A program made the translations under genes and the position numbers. From the NCBI RefSeq assembly GCF_900115865.1, contig NZ_FOXY01000003.1, positions 124,001 to 188,000 of the forward strand: a DNA stretch of 64,000 bases, in the 5' to 3' direction. This document shows positions 27,431 to 36,246 of this stretch, piece after piece. The DNA is from Donghicola eburneus (GTDB lineage: Bacteria; Pseudomonadota; Alphaproteobacteria; Rhodobacterales; Rhodobacteraceae). The notes beneath the pieces are model-generated. The model made no database searches, was not told the origin of the DNA, and was given only the letters and a program-made list of their open reading frames with translations. Positions within the stretch are counted from its first letter, which is position 1; each line of letters begins with the position of its first letter.

Positions 27431-28146
27431 TCTGCGTTTTCCTTAATGCGGTAGTGGTAGCTTCCCACAACCGACATGCCCAAGGAAGCGTATAGCGCAT
27501 TCGCAGGCGCATTCTTGCGCGTGACCAGAAGGGCCAGTTCTGCCGCCCCGTGACGGGCGGCCCAGCGTGCGGCAGCGCGCATCAGGTATCGACCCAAGCC
27601 TTTGCCACGAAACGTCTCTAGCACTTCTAGCGCGTGGAGCATCGCGACCCCGTCATGGATGGCGACTAAGGCTGTGCCCGCCGCGCGGTCCTGTGTCCGG
27701 CCCAAGAGATAGGTCTTCGGTCCCTTGGCGCGGGCCATCACGGCAAGCCGGTTGGGTCCTATGCCGCCTTCGGCCCAGATTTCCTGCATGATCGCCAAGG
27801 GGGTCTCGGTCTCGAAGCAGGTCACTGCAGGGATGTCCCCTGCGCCGACTTGCGTCGGATCGCAGGTGTAGATGTGCACGGGATCGACGATTTCGTAGCC
27901 TCGGTCTGCGAGCGCTTGATCCAGTTCGTTGTCCACGGGGCGCAGCATGAACAGGTTTTGCTGTCCCAAGGCGCGCATAGCTTCGATTGCCTGCGGAATG
28001 TCGTTGGCCTTGGCAATGTCCGCCGCAGAGGCGGCGCTCACTCGTTTACCACCACCGCGCCCCTCGCGGATCAGCCAAGGGCCGGTCCGCGTGATGGCAT
28101 AGGGCGGCCACGTGGCGTCCACCACGTCGAAGTAGCGCAGGTCCAT
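27427..28146 (-). CDS. GNAT-family N-acetyltransferase
   Basis: A 239-aa protein with an N-terminal lead domain and a C-terminal GNAT fold (about 120-235). The acetyl-CoA-binding motif A is LEVLETFRGKGLGRYLMRAA (Q/RxxGxG/A pattern), followed by ALYASLGMSVVGSYHYRI. Substrate is not indicated. It overlaps the upstream cinA-like gene by one base (TGATG) and the AhpD-like gene by four. Confidence 0.85.
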   Translation of the reverse strand: MDLRYFDVVDATWPPYAITRTGPWLIREGRGGGKRVSAASAADIAKANDIPQAIEAMRALGQQNLFMLRPVDNELDQALADRGYEIVDPVHIYTCDPTQVGAGDIPAVTCFETETPLAIMQEIWAEGGIGPNRLAVMARAKGPKTYLLGRTQDRAAGTALVAIHDGVAMLHALEVLETFRGKGLGRYLMRAAARWAARHGAAELALLVTRKNAPANALYASLGMSVVGSYHYRIKENAE

Positions 28147-28868
28147 CAGGTGCCGACCTCTGCCGCGAGGCGGGTCATTGCAGCGTCGATCATTACGCCG
28201 TCTGTTCCGCGCACCACGATATTGGTGCCATACGCACCATCGCGCTGGAACGGGTAGGAGCCGATCGACAGGTCTGGAAAATCCGCTGCCAGCGCAGACA
28301 GAGGCGTTGCCACATCACCTTCGCCGCGCATCAGGCATAGGGTTTGAGATAGTAGAGGCGCGCCGCCGACAAGATGGGGTAGGACGCTGGCGACCATGGC
28401 CTGAAACACGCTGGGAACACCCGCCATGACATTCACGTTCTGCAGGGTGAAGCCAGGCGCGGTGCTGACCGGATTGTCGATCAGGGCGGCACCATCCGGA
28501 ATGCGGGCCATGCGCAAGCGCGCTTCGTTCAGTTCTTGTCCGCGCGCGTCGTAGTGGGCCTGTAGCAGCGCACGGGCATCGTCGCGCACGTCGATGTGCG
28601 TATTGAACGCGGCGGCAATGCACTCTGCGGTGATATCATCGTGGGTCGGCCCAATCCCGCCCGATGTAAACACATGGTCATAGGCTACCGACAGCGCCTG
28701 AACCGCTGCGATAATGGCCTCGCGGTCGTCGCTGACCACGCGGGCTTCCTTCAGGTCGATCCCGATCTTGGTTAGTTCGCCAGCCAGATAATTCATGTTG
28801 GAATCGCGTGTGCGACCGGACAGGATTTCGTCTCCGATCACGAGCATGGCTGCGGTAGGATTGGGCAT
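28146..28868 (-). CDS. CinA N-terminal/MoaB-like molybdopterin-binding domain protein
   Basis: A 240-aa protein of the MoCF/CinA-N family, with MLVIGDEILSGRTRDSNMNYL and VFTSGGIGPTHDDITAECIA. It lacks the C-terminal nicotinamide-nucleotide amidase domain of full CinA. Members are linked to competence or to nicotinamide nucleotide repair, but the activity of standalone forms is uncertain. The start at 28868 has GGAG upstream. First gene of the overlapping four-gene operon, divergent from sfsA. Confidence 0.8.
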   Translation of the reverse strand: MPNPTAAMLVIGDEILSGRTRDSNMNYLAGELTKIGIDLKEARVVSDDREAIIAAVQALSVAYDHVFTSGGIGPTHDDITAECIAAAFNTHIDVRDDARALLQAHYDARGQELNEARLRMARIPDGAALIDNPVSTAPGFTLQNVNVMAGVPSVFQAMVASVLPHLVGGAPLLSQTLCLMRGEGDVATPLSALAADFPDLSIGSYPFQRDGAYGTNIVVRGTDGVMIDAAMTRLAAEVGT

Positions 28869-28978
28869 GGACGGCTCCGTTTCGATGTTACGCGCAGATG
28901 CTAGGGCAGCGATGGGGTCTTTTCCATAGGGACTGGATCGATTTGCCAAAACTGGCTGATCCGCCTAAATCCAAAGCC

Positions 28979-29701
28979 ATGGAATTTGCGACCCCTTTGA
29001 TCCCCGCGCGGCTGGTGCGCCGCTATAACCGATTTCTGTCCGATATGATTATCGAGGAAACCGGACAAGAGGTGCGCGCCCACTGCCCGAACCCCGGCGC
29101 GATGCTGGGCCTCAAAGATCCGGGAATGCGCTGCTGGCTCGAGCCGAATGACGACCCGAAAAAGAAACTCGACTATGGCTGGCGGCTGGCCGAGCTAGAG
29201 GATGGGCACATGGCGGGCATCGACACATCCATCCCGAACCGTGTGGTGGGCGAAGGGCTGCGGGCGGGCAAGGTCGCCAGTCTGAGCCACTACACAACGA
29301 TCCGCCCCGAGGTGAAATACGGCACCAACAGCCGCGTGGATTTCCTACTGACGGGCGAGGGGCTGCCGGACGCCTATGTCGAGGTCAAGAATGTGCACCT
29401 GCGCCGCGAAAGCGACTGGGCCGAGTTTCCCGACTGCGTCACCGCGCGTGGCGCAAAGCATCTGGCCGAACTGACCGAGATGGTTGCCCAAGGGCACCGC
29501 GCTGTAATGCTGTTCTTGATCCAGCGGACCGATTGTGGGCGGTTCAAATTGGCAGCAGACCTTGATCCGGCCTATGCACGCGCCTTTGACGCAGCCCGCG
29601 CGGCTGGTGTCGAAGCCATCTGCTATGGTACAGATATCACCGTGAACGGTGTGTTTTTCGGTCAGGAGTTGCCGGTGGATCCAAATACACAGGCGTTGTG
29701 A
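28979..29701 (+). CDS. sfsA: DNA/RNA nuclease SfsA
   Basis: A 240-aa SfsA-family protein with the family motifs HCPNPGAMLGL (about 39-49), VDFLLTGEGLPDAYVEVKNV (catalytic-type Asp/Glu/Lys, about 120-138) and FPDCVTARGAKHLAEL. SfsA has been tied to sugar fermentation and to nuclease activity. The ATG at 28979 lacks a strong RBS, but upstream codons do not match the family. Map follows 79 bases later. Confidence 0.85.
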   Translation: MEFATPLIPARLVRRYNRFLSDMIIEETGQEVRAHCPNPGAMLGLKDPGMRCWLEPNDDPKKKLDYGWRLAELEDGHMAGIDTSIPNRVVGEGLRAGKVASLSHYTTIRPEVKYGTNSRVDFLLTGEGLPDAYVEVKNVHLRRESDWAEFPDCVTARGAKHLAELTEMVAQGHRAVMLFLIQRTDCGRFKLAADLDPAYARAFDAARAAGVEAICYGTDITVNGVFFGQELPVDPNTQAL

Positions 29702-29780
29702 ATTGCCAAAGATGCGCAGCTTCTGGCAAATGGCCACAAATTTTCTTAGATATGGCTCAGCGAATACAAAGGAGAGCCCA

Positions 29781-30590
29781 TTGGAAAAGCGACACCAAGG
29801 GCGGATGACCAAAGACGGGATCCGTATACACGAGGCCGCCGACTTTGCCGGAATGCATGCCGCGGGCCGTCTGGCCGCCCAAATTCTGGACGAAATCGCA
29901 GAGCATGTGTTTGTTGGTCAGACCACCGGCGAGATTGATCGGATCATCGAAGACAAGGTGAATGCGTCTGGCGCGACCTCGGCCACGATCGGATATCGCG
30001 GGTACAAACATGCCAGCTGCATCAGCGTGAACCACGTGGTTTGCCACGGCATCCCCGGTGACAAGAAGCTGAAGGAAGGCGACATCCTGAACATCGACGT
30101 GACCGTGATCGTCGATGGCTGGTTCGGTGACACAAGCCGCATGTACGTTGCGGGCAAAGTGTCCCGCAAGGCAGAGCGTCTGCTGGACGTCACCCACGAG
30201 GCGCTCATGCGCGGGATCGAAGTGGTCAAGCCGGGCAACACATTCGGTGACATTGGCTACGCGATTCAGAGCTTTGTCGAAGCGCAGCGGATGTCTGTGG
30301 TCCGCGACTTCTGTGGTCACGGTCTTGGCACTGTCTTCCACGCGCCGCCGAACGTCCTGCACTATGGTCGCGCGGGCACGGGTCCGGTTCTGGAAGAGGG
30401 CATGTTCTTTACGATCGAGCCGATGGTGAATTTGGGCCGTCCAGAGACCAAAGTGCTGGCCGACGATTGGACTGCGGTAACGCGTGATAAATCCCTGAGC
30501 GCGCAGTTTGAGCACTCAATCGGCGTGACAGCGGATGGTTGCGAAATCTTCACTCTGTCTCCTGCGGACAAATTCCATCCCACTTGGTGA
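29781..30590 (+). CDS. map: Methionine aminopeptidase (TTG start)
   Basis: A 269-aa type I methionine aminopeptidase, which removes the N-terminal Met from new proteins. Metal ligands are apparent in NHVVCHGIPGDKKLKEGDILNID, VIVDGWFGDTSRM, GHGLG and FTIEPMVNLG, plus FEHSIGV. The TTG at 29781 (MEKRHQGRMTKDG) was chosen because AAGGAGAG lies five bases upstream and no ATG is suitably placed; an ATG further in (MTKDG) is possible. A strong terminator follows. Confidence 0.9.
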   Translation: MEKRHQGRMTKDGIRIHEAADFAGMHAAGRLAAQILDEIAEHVFVGQTTGEIDRIIEDKVNASGATSATIGYRGYKHASCISVNHVVCHGIPGDKKLKEGDILNIDVTVIVDGWFGDTSRMYVAGKVSRKAERLLDVTHEALMRGIEVVKPGNTFGDIGYAIQSFVEAQRMSVVRDFCGHGLGTVFHAPPNVLHYGRAGTGPVLEEGMFFTIEPMVNLGRPETKVLADDWTAVTRDKSLSAQFEHSIGVTADGCEIFTLSPADKFHPTW

Positions 30591-30642
30591 TCGCCCAAGC
30601 GCGTCCATCGATGCGCTGTAAGTATTCTGAAAAGATTCAAAG

Positions 30643-30676
30643 CGGGTGGGCACTTTGCCTGCCCGTTTTGCTTTTT
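30643..30676 (+). terminator. Terminator of map
   Basis: A 10-bp stem (CGGGTGGGCA / TGCCTGCCCG, two G-U pairs, loop CTT) followed by TTTT and CTTTTT. Confidence 0.85.
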
Positions 30677-30774
30677 CATCAAAGCGGTCTCTAATTTTGA
30701 GAAAGCATTTGGAGAAAGTTACGATCAATGGGAGTGTGGCTGCGCCAGAGATTGAAACATAGGCGGATATTTCC

Positions 30775-31029
30775 ATGAAAAAGTGTTTTTTGCTGGTAGC
30801 GATTGTTTTGGTTTCAGCTTGTACAGACGATAAAGCTGCGCATTTCGCAGTTGGTGCCGCGAGTTCAGCAGCAGTCACACATTACACAGGATCACGGCTT
30901 GCTGGATGCGGCACAGCGTTGGCCCTTGGGGTTGCCAAAGAGGCTTATGACAAAAACCAAGGTGCGCGGTTTGATCCACAGGACGTTGGTGCGACGACAG
31001 CTGGCTGCGTTGTGACCTTGGCCTTCTGA
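30775..31029 (+). CDS. Small YfiM-like (DUF2279) lipoprotein
   Basis: An 84-aa protein with a lipobox VSAC (Cys16) and a mature part that reads HFAVGAASSAAVTHYTGSRL, then AGCGTALALGVAKEAYDKNQG and FDPQDVGATTAGC. The His, GxxKExYD and D..ANxxG-like layout resembles YfiM/DUF2279 lipoproteins. It ends exactly where the convergent rsmD gene ends. Function unknown. Confidence 0.7.
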   Translation: MKKCFLLVAIVLVSACTDDKAAHFAVGAASSAAVTHYTGSRLAGCGTALALGVAKEAYDKNQGARFDPQDVGATTAGCVVTLAF

Positions 31030-31590
31030 TCAGGCGGGCACCGCAAAGGTGATATGTGTGTCGCCGAACTTGCGGTGCTCTTTCAGGAAAAAACCTGCTG
31101 GTGGGAGCTGGGGGCTGTTTTCTTCCCAAACAATCAGTGCGTTTGGGGCAATCCATCCGTTCCGTATTGCTGAAGATAGGGCGCGATCTCCCATGCCTTT
31201 GCCATAGGGCGGGTCGAGAAAGACTACATCGAAGGGCTCGCCTTTGTTCGGGCCTAGATCGCAGGCATTTCCGCGCAAGATTTCCGTGACATCTTTGGCG
31301 CGGCACTTGTCAATGTTTTGCTTAAGCAGCGAATGCGCCTTGGTGCCGTCGTCAACGAAAGTGATATGCTTGGCGCCCCGTGATAACGCTTCTAGCCCCA
31401 GCGCTCCTGTTCCGGCGAATAGATCCAGCACGCGGGCCCCGACAAGTGGCGAAACGCCACCCTGATTGCCAAGAATATTGAATAAGCTTTCGCGGACGCG
31501 GTCGGAGGTTGGGCGAAGGTGAGCGGCGGCATCACCTTCGCCCACATCGGCCAGTTTTAACCCGCGCCATTGTCCTGCGATAATTCTCAT
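31030..31590 (-). CDS. rsmD: 16S rRNA (guanine966-N2)-methyltransferase RsmD
   Basis: A 186-aa Rossmann-fold SAM methyltransferase that modifies G966 of 16S rRNA. Motifs: LRPTSDRVRESLFNIL (about 26-41), VLDLFAGTGALGLEALSRGA (SAM-binding), and DPPYG at about 125 (catalytic motif IV). Length typical. Its ATG overlaps the stop of the upstream ferredoxin reductase-like gene by four bases. Confidence 0.95.
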   Translation of the reverse strand: MRIIAGQWRGLKLADVGEGDAAAHLRPTSDRVRESLFNILGNQGGVSPLVGARVLDLFAGTGALGLEALSRGAKHITFVDDGTKAHSLLKQNIDKCRAKDVTEILRGNACDLGPNKGEPFDVVFLDPPYGKGMGDRALSSAIRNGWIAPNALIVWEENSPQLPPAGFFLKEHRKFGDTHITFAVPA

Positions 31591-32795
31591 TTCAACAGCG
31601 CCTTGAGGTTTGTGCTCGGGTCAGCGACAGCCTCGGCCGAGGGGCTGCGGCCTGCCTCGATCAGGCGTTTGGCGACCATAAAGGCTTTGGCATCGTTCAT
31701 GGCGTCTACCGCAAGCAGGGTGTCGCCCGCATAGTACCAGAAGGACATCGCACCATCGCCACTCTCGCGGGTGATGATCCGATCATAGCCAGTGTTCAGG
31801 CCCGCGATCTGCAGTTTTGTGTCGTACTGATCAGACCAGAACCATGGTTTCGGTACATAGGTTTCTGTGCCGCCCAAGATGTTCCGTGCAACGCATTCGG
31901 CTTGGTCGATGGCGTTCGGCACGCTTTCCAGCCGCATCCGCCCCTCGCCATGGGGGAAGCTGGCGCAGTCGCCTGCGGCCCAGATGTCCGGCGCGCTGGT
32001 GCGGCCCTGTTCATCAACAGCAATCCCGTTATCCAAAGCGATGCCAGCCGCTTCGGCCAGACCAGTTGCCGGTGTGATGCCGACCCCAACAATCACAAGG
32101 TCGACGTCCAACGTGGCGCCGTCGGCCAACTCGGCCGATGTGACGCGACCATCAGTACCGTTAAGGCGCGCGAGGCCAAGCCCTTCGTGGATTTTGACTC
32201 CGTTTGATTGGTGCAGATTGCGGAAATAGTCTGCTGCTTCGGGCGAGGCGACGCGGCCCAAGATGCGCGGAGCCGCTTCAATCAGGGTGACGTCCATTTT
32301 GCGTTTGGCGCAAACAGCCGCAGCCTCTAGCCCGATGTAGCCGCCCCCCACAATCAAGACGCGCTTGCCTTCTGTTGCTTCGGGGCCCATCGCATCCACG
32401 TCTGCGAGGTTGCGCACGACATAGACGCCTTCTAGATCACCACCAATCGCGGCCGGGAGGTGACGCGGCGACGAACCAGTGGTCAAAACCAGTTGGTCCC
32501 ACGCGATATGTTCGTTCTCGACAGTCAGTGTTTTGCCTGACACGTCGATTGCATCCACATGGGTGCCCAGACGCAGGGTTACGTTGTTGTCGATATACCA
32601 TTGTTCGGGACGCAGATAGAGACGCTCAAGCGGCATTTCCCCCAAGAGATAAGCCTTGGACAGCGGGGGGCGCTGATAGGGCAGGACGGGCTCGGCACCG
32701 AACAGAGTGATGTCCCCATCAAATCCACGCTTGCGCAACTCGGCAATCAACGACGCGGCGGCTTGGCCCGCCCCGATAACAGCAATGTGAGACAT
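31587..32795 (-). CDS. NAD(P)H ferredoxin/rubredoxin reductase-like FAD protein
   Basis: A 402-aa FAD-dependent pyridine nucleotide-disulfide oxidoreductase family protein without a redox disulfide. It has the FAD-binding VIGAGQAAASL (about 5-15), PPLSKAYLLGEM, ATG-type LVLTTGSSPRHLP, NAD(P)-binding VLIVGGGYIGLEAAAV (about 148-163) and C-terminal IWAAGDCASFPH. Such proteins feed electrons to ferredoxins for oxygenases or P450s. No ferredoxin gene is adjacent. The start at 32795 has AGGGAA just upstream. Coupled to rsmD. Confidence 0.85.
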   Translation of the reverse strand: MSHIAVIGAGQAAASLIAELRKRGFDGDITLFGAEPVLPYQRPPLSKAYLLGEMPLERLYLRPEQWYIDNNVTLRLGTHVDAIDVSGKTLTVENEHIAWDQLVLTTGSSPRHLPAAIGGDLEGVYVVRNLADVDAMGPEATEGKRVLIVGGGYIGLEAAAVCAKRKMDVTLIEAAPRILGRVASPEAADYFRNLHQSNGVKIHEGLGLARLNGTDGRVTSAELADGATLDVDLVIVGVGITPATGLAEAAGIALDNGIAVDEQGRTSAPDIWAAGDCASFPHGEGRMRLESVPNAIDQAECVARNILGGTETYVPKPWFWSDQYDTKLQIAGLNTGYDRIITRESGDGAMSFWYYAGDTLLAVDAMNDAKAFMVAKRLIEAGRSPSAEAVADPSTNLKALLK

Positions 32796-32888
32796 TTCCC
32801 TGCGCGCTCCTATGTAGTTCAATGGGTCTGCACAGGATCTGATTAAACGCAGCCTGACTGCGAACGCAATTCTTCAGAGGGAAAATAA

Positions 32889-33377
32889 ATGACTATTTCG
32901 ATTGGGGATACGCTGCCCGGTGGCACCTTGTTGATGCTGGGGGCAGAAGGCCCGCAAACCGTGGAGTTGGCTGACAAGTTCAAAGGGCGCAAAGTCGTTC
33001 TTTTTGGCCTACCCGGCGCGTACACTGGGACTTGCAGCACTGCGCACGTGCCCAGCTTCATGCGGACCAAAGACGCTTTGGCTGAAAAGGGCGTGGACGA
33101 GGTGATCTGCGTCTCCGTGAACGACCCCTTTGTGATGGCCGCGTGGGCCAAAGACACCGGCGCGGACGAGGCTGGTCTGACCATGCTGGGTGATGCCGAG
33201 GGCGCGTGGATCAAAGCGATCGGCATGGACTTTACCGCACCCCCGGTCGGATTCTTTGGTCGCTCCAAGCGCTTTACTCTGGTTGCCGAAGATGGCGTCG
33301 TGACGCAGCTGAACGTTGATGAGAACCCGGGCGTTTGCGAGCTGTCGGCTGGGGAGACTGTCCTCGAACAGCTCTGA
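32889..33377 (+). CDS. Prx5-type peroxiredoxin
   Basis: A 162-aa peroxiredoxin that reduces hydroperoxides. The peroxidatic Cys motif is PGAYTGTCSTAHVPSF (Cys about 48), and Cys at about 150 (ENPGVCELSAGE) is at the place of the resolving Cys of human-type Prx5. Length typical. AGGG precedes the ATG. It ends in a strong terminator, so is probably single. Confidence 0.9.
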   Translation: MTISIGDTLPGGTLLMLGAEGPQTVELADKFKGRKVVLFGLPGAYTGTCSTAHVPSFMRTKDALAEKGVDEVICVSVNDPFVMAAWAKDTGADEAGLTMLGDAEGAWIKAIGMDFTAPPVGFFGRSKRFTLVAEDGVVTQLNVDENPGVCELSAGETVLEQL

Positions 33378-33399
33378 CCTGTCTGCATGGACTTAAGGC

Positions 33400-33431
33400 A
33401 AGGCCCGCTGTTTTTGGCGGGCCTTTTCTTT
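33400..33431 (+). terminator. Terminator of the peroxiredoxin gene
   Basis: A 9-bp stem (AAGGCCCGC / GCGGGCCTT) followed by TTTTCTTTT. Confidence 0.9.
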
Positions 33432-33458
33432 TGGATCAGGAAGGGGATTGACGAAGGC

Positions 33459-33471
33459 GACTAAAATAGTC
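33459..33471. promoter_or_regulatory. Perfect palindrome upstream of the hemP locus
   Basis: GACTA-AAA-TAGTC is a perfect 13-base inverted repeat in the 156-base space between the peroxiredoxin gene and the ORF at 33534. Iron-regulated genes of this order often have A/T-rich palindromic operators (IscR/RirA, Irr or Fur types). Which regulator could bind is not decided by the sequence. Confidence 0.5.
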
Positions 33472-33533
33472 AGGTTTAAGTCAGCCAACCTGAATCGGGT
33501 CAGCCAGCGTTTTTGTCAAACAGGACACATCCC

Positions 33534-33677
33534 ATGACCCAACCGCCCAAGGCCGACCGCATTCAGGAGAATACCTCTCGTGCATCAGAATTGCGCGCAA
33601 TCCTTGCAGAGCTGACATGGCCAGTGGACCTGTGTGCCGAACGTTTGCTGGACCATATAGAAACCCGCGACCATTGA
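33534..33677 (+). CDS. 47-aa small ORF upstream of hemP
   Basis: A 47-codon frame beginning MTQPPKADRIQEN and ending LLDHIETRDH. CAGGA lies about nine bases upstream of the ATG. The sequence is acidic and would form one amphipathic helix (RASELRAILAELTWPVDLCAERLLDHI). It precedes hemP by 28 bases, so is probably co-transcribed. No family is recognised; codon usage looks normal for the region. Confidence 0.5.
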   Translation: MTQPPKADRIQENTSRASELRAILAELTWPVDLCAERLLDHIETRDH

Positions 33678-33705
33678 TGCCGCGCGCACCGCAAGGAACT
33701 TTCCG

Positions 33706-33876
33706 ATGACCGTCATGACTTCGACATTCCGCACCGCCAGCCCGCATTCCCCCGAACTGCCCCTGCACATCGCCGAAGAGCTGACCGCAGGTGGCGCACA
33801 GGCGCTGATCCAATTGGGGGATCAGATCTACACGTTGCGCATCACGCGTCAGGGCAAGCTGATCCTGACCAAGTAA
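33706..33876 (+). CDS. hemP: Hemin uptake protein HemP
   Basis: A 56-aa protein with the HemP family C-terminus IQLGDQIYTLRITRQGKLIL followed by TK. HemP (HmuP in rhizobia and Burkholderia) is linked to heme uptake gene regulation. The ATG has AAGGAA upstream. No heme transporter gene is next to it in this window, so it stands alone with the 47-aa ORF. It converges with the polyamine-type ABC operon. Confidence 0.85.
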   Translation: MTVMTSTFRTASPHSPELPLHIAEELTAGGAQALIQLGDQIYTLRITRQGKLILTK

Positions 33877-33895
33877 GACCAAACCTATCAGCAGC

Positions 33896-33925
33896 AAAAA
33901 GGGCGCTCCGAAACGGGCGCCCTTT
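33896..33925 (-). terminator. Terminator of the polyamine-type ABC operon, shared with hemP
   Basis: A 9-bp stem (AAAGGGCGC / GCGCCCTTT) followed on the minus strand by TTTTTGCTGC. It lies between convergent hemP and the permease gene and could act both ways. Confidence 0.8.
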
Positions 33926-33951
33926 CGCGTGTTTCAGGATGTCGCCGGACT

Positions 33952-34818
33952 TTAGCCCGGGCTCATGCCGCGCAGACGCTCGCTGCGGCGGCGGAGTAGT
34001 TCTACGGTTGTCAGAAGTGCGATCGAGATCACCACGAGGATTGTCGCAACGGCCAGAATTGTGGGCGAGATCTGTTCGCGCAGACCAATGAACATCTGCC
34101 AAGGCAGGGTTTTCTGACCAGCCGAGCCGACGAGCAGCACCACCACAACTTCGTCGAACGAGGTGATAAAGGCAAAGAGGCCACCCGAGATGACGCCGGG
34201 CAAGATCAAAGGCATCTGGATCTTGAAGAACGTGGTCACCGGATCGGCGCCCATGTTCGCCGCTGCACGGGTCAAACTGGTGTCAAAGCTGCTGAGGGTC
34301 GCTGTCACCGTGATGATGACGAACGGGATACCCAGAGCAGCGTGGGCCAAAACAACACCGAACAGAGTGCCTTGCAGGCTGACGCTGGAGTAAAAGAAGA
34401 ACATACCAGCCGAGGTGATGATCAGCGGAACAATCATCGGCGAAATCAGCAGAGCCATGATCTGACGCTTGAAGGGCACGTGCGGTTGGCTCAGGCCAAT
34501 CGCAGCGAGTGTCCCAAGGCTCACCGAGAGCAGGGTCGCCAGCGGGGCGATGATCAGCGAGTTGCTGAAAGCTTGCAGCCAGCTGTAGTCACCATTCGCG
34601 CCGAGGAAGTCCTTGTAGTGTTTCAGCGAGTAGCCTTCGGGATCAAGCCGCAGCATTTCCGGCGTGAAGGTAAAGAAGTCCTGCGCGTTGAAGCTGAGCG
34701 GGATCACGATCAAGATTGGGAAGATCAGGTAAAAGAAGACCAGACCGCAGAAGACACGGAAGCCGTAGTACCAAATCTTCTGACCCGTTGTCGCATAGGG
34801 AGGAAGTGTCGTTGCCAT
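33952..34818 (-). CDS. ABC transporter permease, PotC/PotI type
   Basis: A 288-aa polytopic permease with about six transmembrane segments and the EAA loop RAAANMGADPVTTFFKIQMPLI (about 185-206), which contacts the ATPase. The N-terminal segment VFCGLVFFYLIFPILIVIPLSF is typical of PotC/PotI. It starts six bases after the upstream permease gene. Last gene of the operon. Confidence 0.85.
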   Translation of the reverse strand: MATTLPPYATTGQKIWYYGFRVFCGLVFFYLIFPILIVIPLSFNAQDFFTFTPEMLRLDPEGYSLKHYKDFLGANGDYSWLQAFSNSLIIAPLATLLSVSLGTLAAIGLSQPHVPFKRQIMALLISPMIVPLIITSAGMFFFYSSVSLQGTLFGVVLAHAALGIPFVIITVTATLSSFDTSLTRAAANMGADPVTTFFKIQMPLILPGVISGGLFAFITSFDEVVVVLLVGSAGQKTLPWQMFIGLREQISPTILAVATILVVISIALLTTVELLRRRSERLRGMSPG

Positions 34819-34824
34819 GATAGA

Positions 34825-36099
34825 TTACCCCAGCTTCACGTTATCGATGCCAACGAGCTTGTCGTAGACGTAGTAGAGCAGAAGGACGACGGCGAGCATG
34901 ATGGTGCCAAGTGCCGCGGCCAGACCCCAGTTGCCCAAGGTCGAGAACTGGAAGTAAATCCGGTTCGAGATGAAGGTACCATCAGCACCACCGACGAGTT
35001 CGGGGGTAATGAAGTAACCAACCGCCAGAATGAAGACCAGCAGAGCGCCCGCACCAATGCCCGGAGTGGTCTGCGGGAAGTAGACCCGCAGGAAGGCAGT
35101 GGTGTTGGTCGCGCCAAGCGACTTGGCAGCACGCAGGTACGAGGGCGGGATCGTTTTCATCACGGAGTAGAGCGGTAGGATCATAAACGGCAGCAGGATG
35201 TGGGTCATCGCAATCACCACGCCAAGCTGATTGTTGATCAAACTCAGGCGGTCCGAGAAGCCAAGGGCAATCCAGATGTCGTTAATCACGCCTTGTTCTT
35301 GCAGTAGAATTTTCCAAGCAGAGGTCCGAACAAGCAGTGAGGTCCAGAAGGGCAGCAGAACCAAGATCATCAGGAGGTTCGAGGTCCGGAGCGGTAGGTC
35401 TGCCAGAAGCCAAGCCACAGGATAGCCAATCGCCAGAGTGCAGAAGGTAATCAAACCGCTCAGCCACAAGGTTCGCAGCATCAGCTTTTGGTAGATCCGC
35501 TGATCAGGGTCCTTCATTTGAACGCCCTCAATGGTGCGTTCCGCGTCAAAGGCCGCCATGTAGTAGCTGGACGTGTAGTAGCCCGAGTTCGCTTTGATTG
35601 TGGCCCAATACTGGAGATTCCCCCAGTCTTCATCCACGTCGAGCAACGCAGCCTTGGCATCGGTGATCTCTGCTACGTCCATCCGAGAGACTTTGCGGCC
35701 CGATTTACGGAAGAGCGAGGACATGCCCGGGGTTTCGTAGTTAAAGCGGCGTCCCAACTGGGTGTGCTGCTTGTTCTCGAACGCCACCTGAAAGTCGATG
35801 ATCATGGCCTTGAACGCGGCTTCAGATGGCAACTCTCCGGTTGTCGGATCCCACTCTTCGAGTTCGGCGACAACGTTGGGCAGGATGTCTGGCACGTATT
35901 CGGTGCCTGCAGTGTTCTGGATCGAGCGCATCAGCATCGAGCCAATCGGCATGATGAACGACACCAGAACAAAAATCAGCAGCGGTGCGGTCAGCATCAA
36001 AGCTCGGATTTTTTGCCGCCGCAGAGCTCTAGCGAGGCTCTGTTTTAGCGGGGTGCCGTCGGCGGCCAACATCGGGCCATCGGTCGTGGTATCAGCCAT
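34825..36099 (-). CDS. ABC transporter permease, PotB/PotH type
   Basis: A 424-aa permease, longer than usual because of an insertion of about 130 residues (about 55-190) after the first membrane segment, predicted periplasmic. Then come the core segments and the EAA loop LRAAKSLGATNTTAFLRVYFPQTTPGIGAG. It pairs with the PotC/PotI-type protein. The stop is six bases before that gene. 147 bases separate it from the substrate-binding gene, with a G/C hairpin between. Confidence 0.85.
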   Translation of the reverse strand: MADTTTDGPMLAADGTPLKQSLARALRRQKIRALMLTAPLLIFVLVSFIMPIGSMLMRSIQNTAGTEYVPDILPNVVAELEEWDPTTGELPSEAAFKAMIIDFQVAFENKQHTQLGRRFNYETPGMSSLFRKSGRKVSRMDVAEITDAKAALLDVDEDWGNLQYWATIKANSGYYTSSYYMAAFDAERTIEGVQMKDPDQRIYQKLMLRTLWLSGLITFCTLAIGYPVAWLLADLPLRTSNLLMILVLLPFWTSLLVRTSAWKILLQEQGVINDIWIALGFSDRLSLINNQLGVVIAMTHILLPFMILPLYSVMKTIPPSYLRAAKSLGATNTTAFLRVYFPQTTPGIGAGALLVFILAVGYFITPELVGGADGTFISNRIYFQFSTLGNWGLAAALGTIMLAVVLLLYYVYDKLVGIDNVKLG

Positions 36100-36211
36100 A
36101 GTTATCCCTGTTGAGGTCAGCGCCAGTTATCCGGCGTCTCTTAAATGGTTGTTGGGCAAAGCCGCGGACGGCTTGGCGCAAGAACCGAATGCTCTGAAAA
36201 GTGCGAGAGGT

Positions 36212-36237
36212 GGAAAGGGGGCAGGTGCCCCCCTTCC
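36212..36237 (-). other. Stem-loop between binding-protein and permease genes
   Basis: GGAAAGGGGGC / GCCCCCCTTCC forms a strong hairpin just after the binding-protein stop. Such hairpins stabilise the upstream mRNA and reduce read-through, giving more binding protein than permease. Function inferred. Confidence 0.55.
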
Positions 36238-36246
36238 GAATGCAGA

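Noticed and set aside
33448-33467. TTGACG and TAAAAT as a -35/-10 promoter of hemP
   Set aside because: The elements are only eight bases apart, too close for a sigma-70 promoter.
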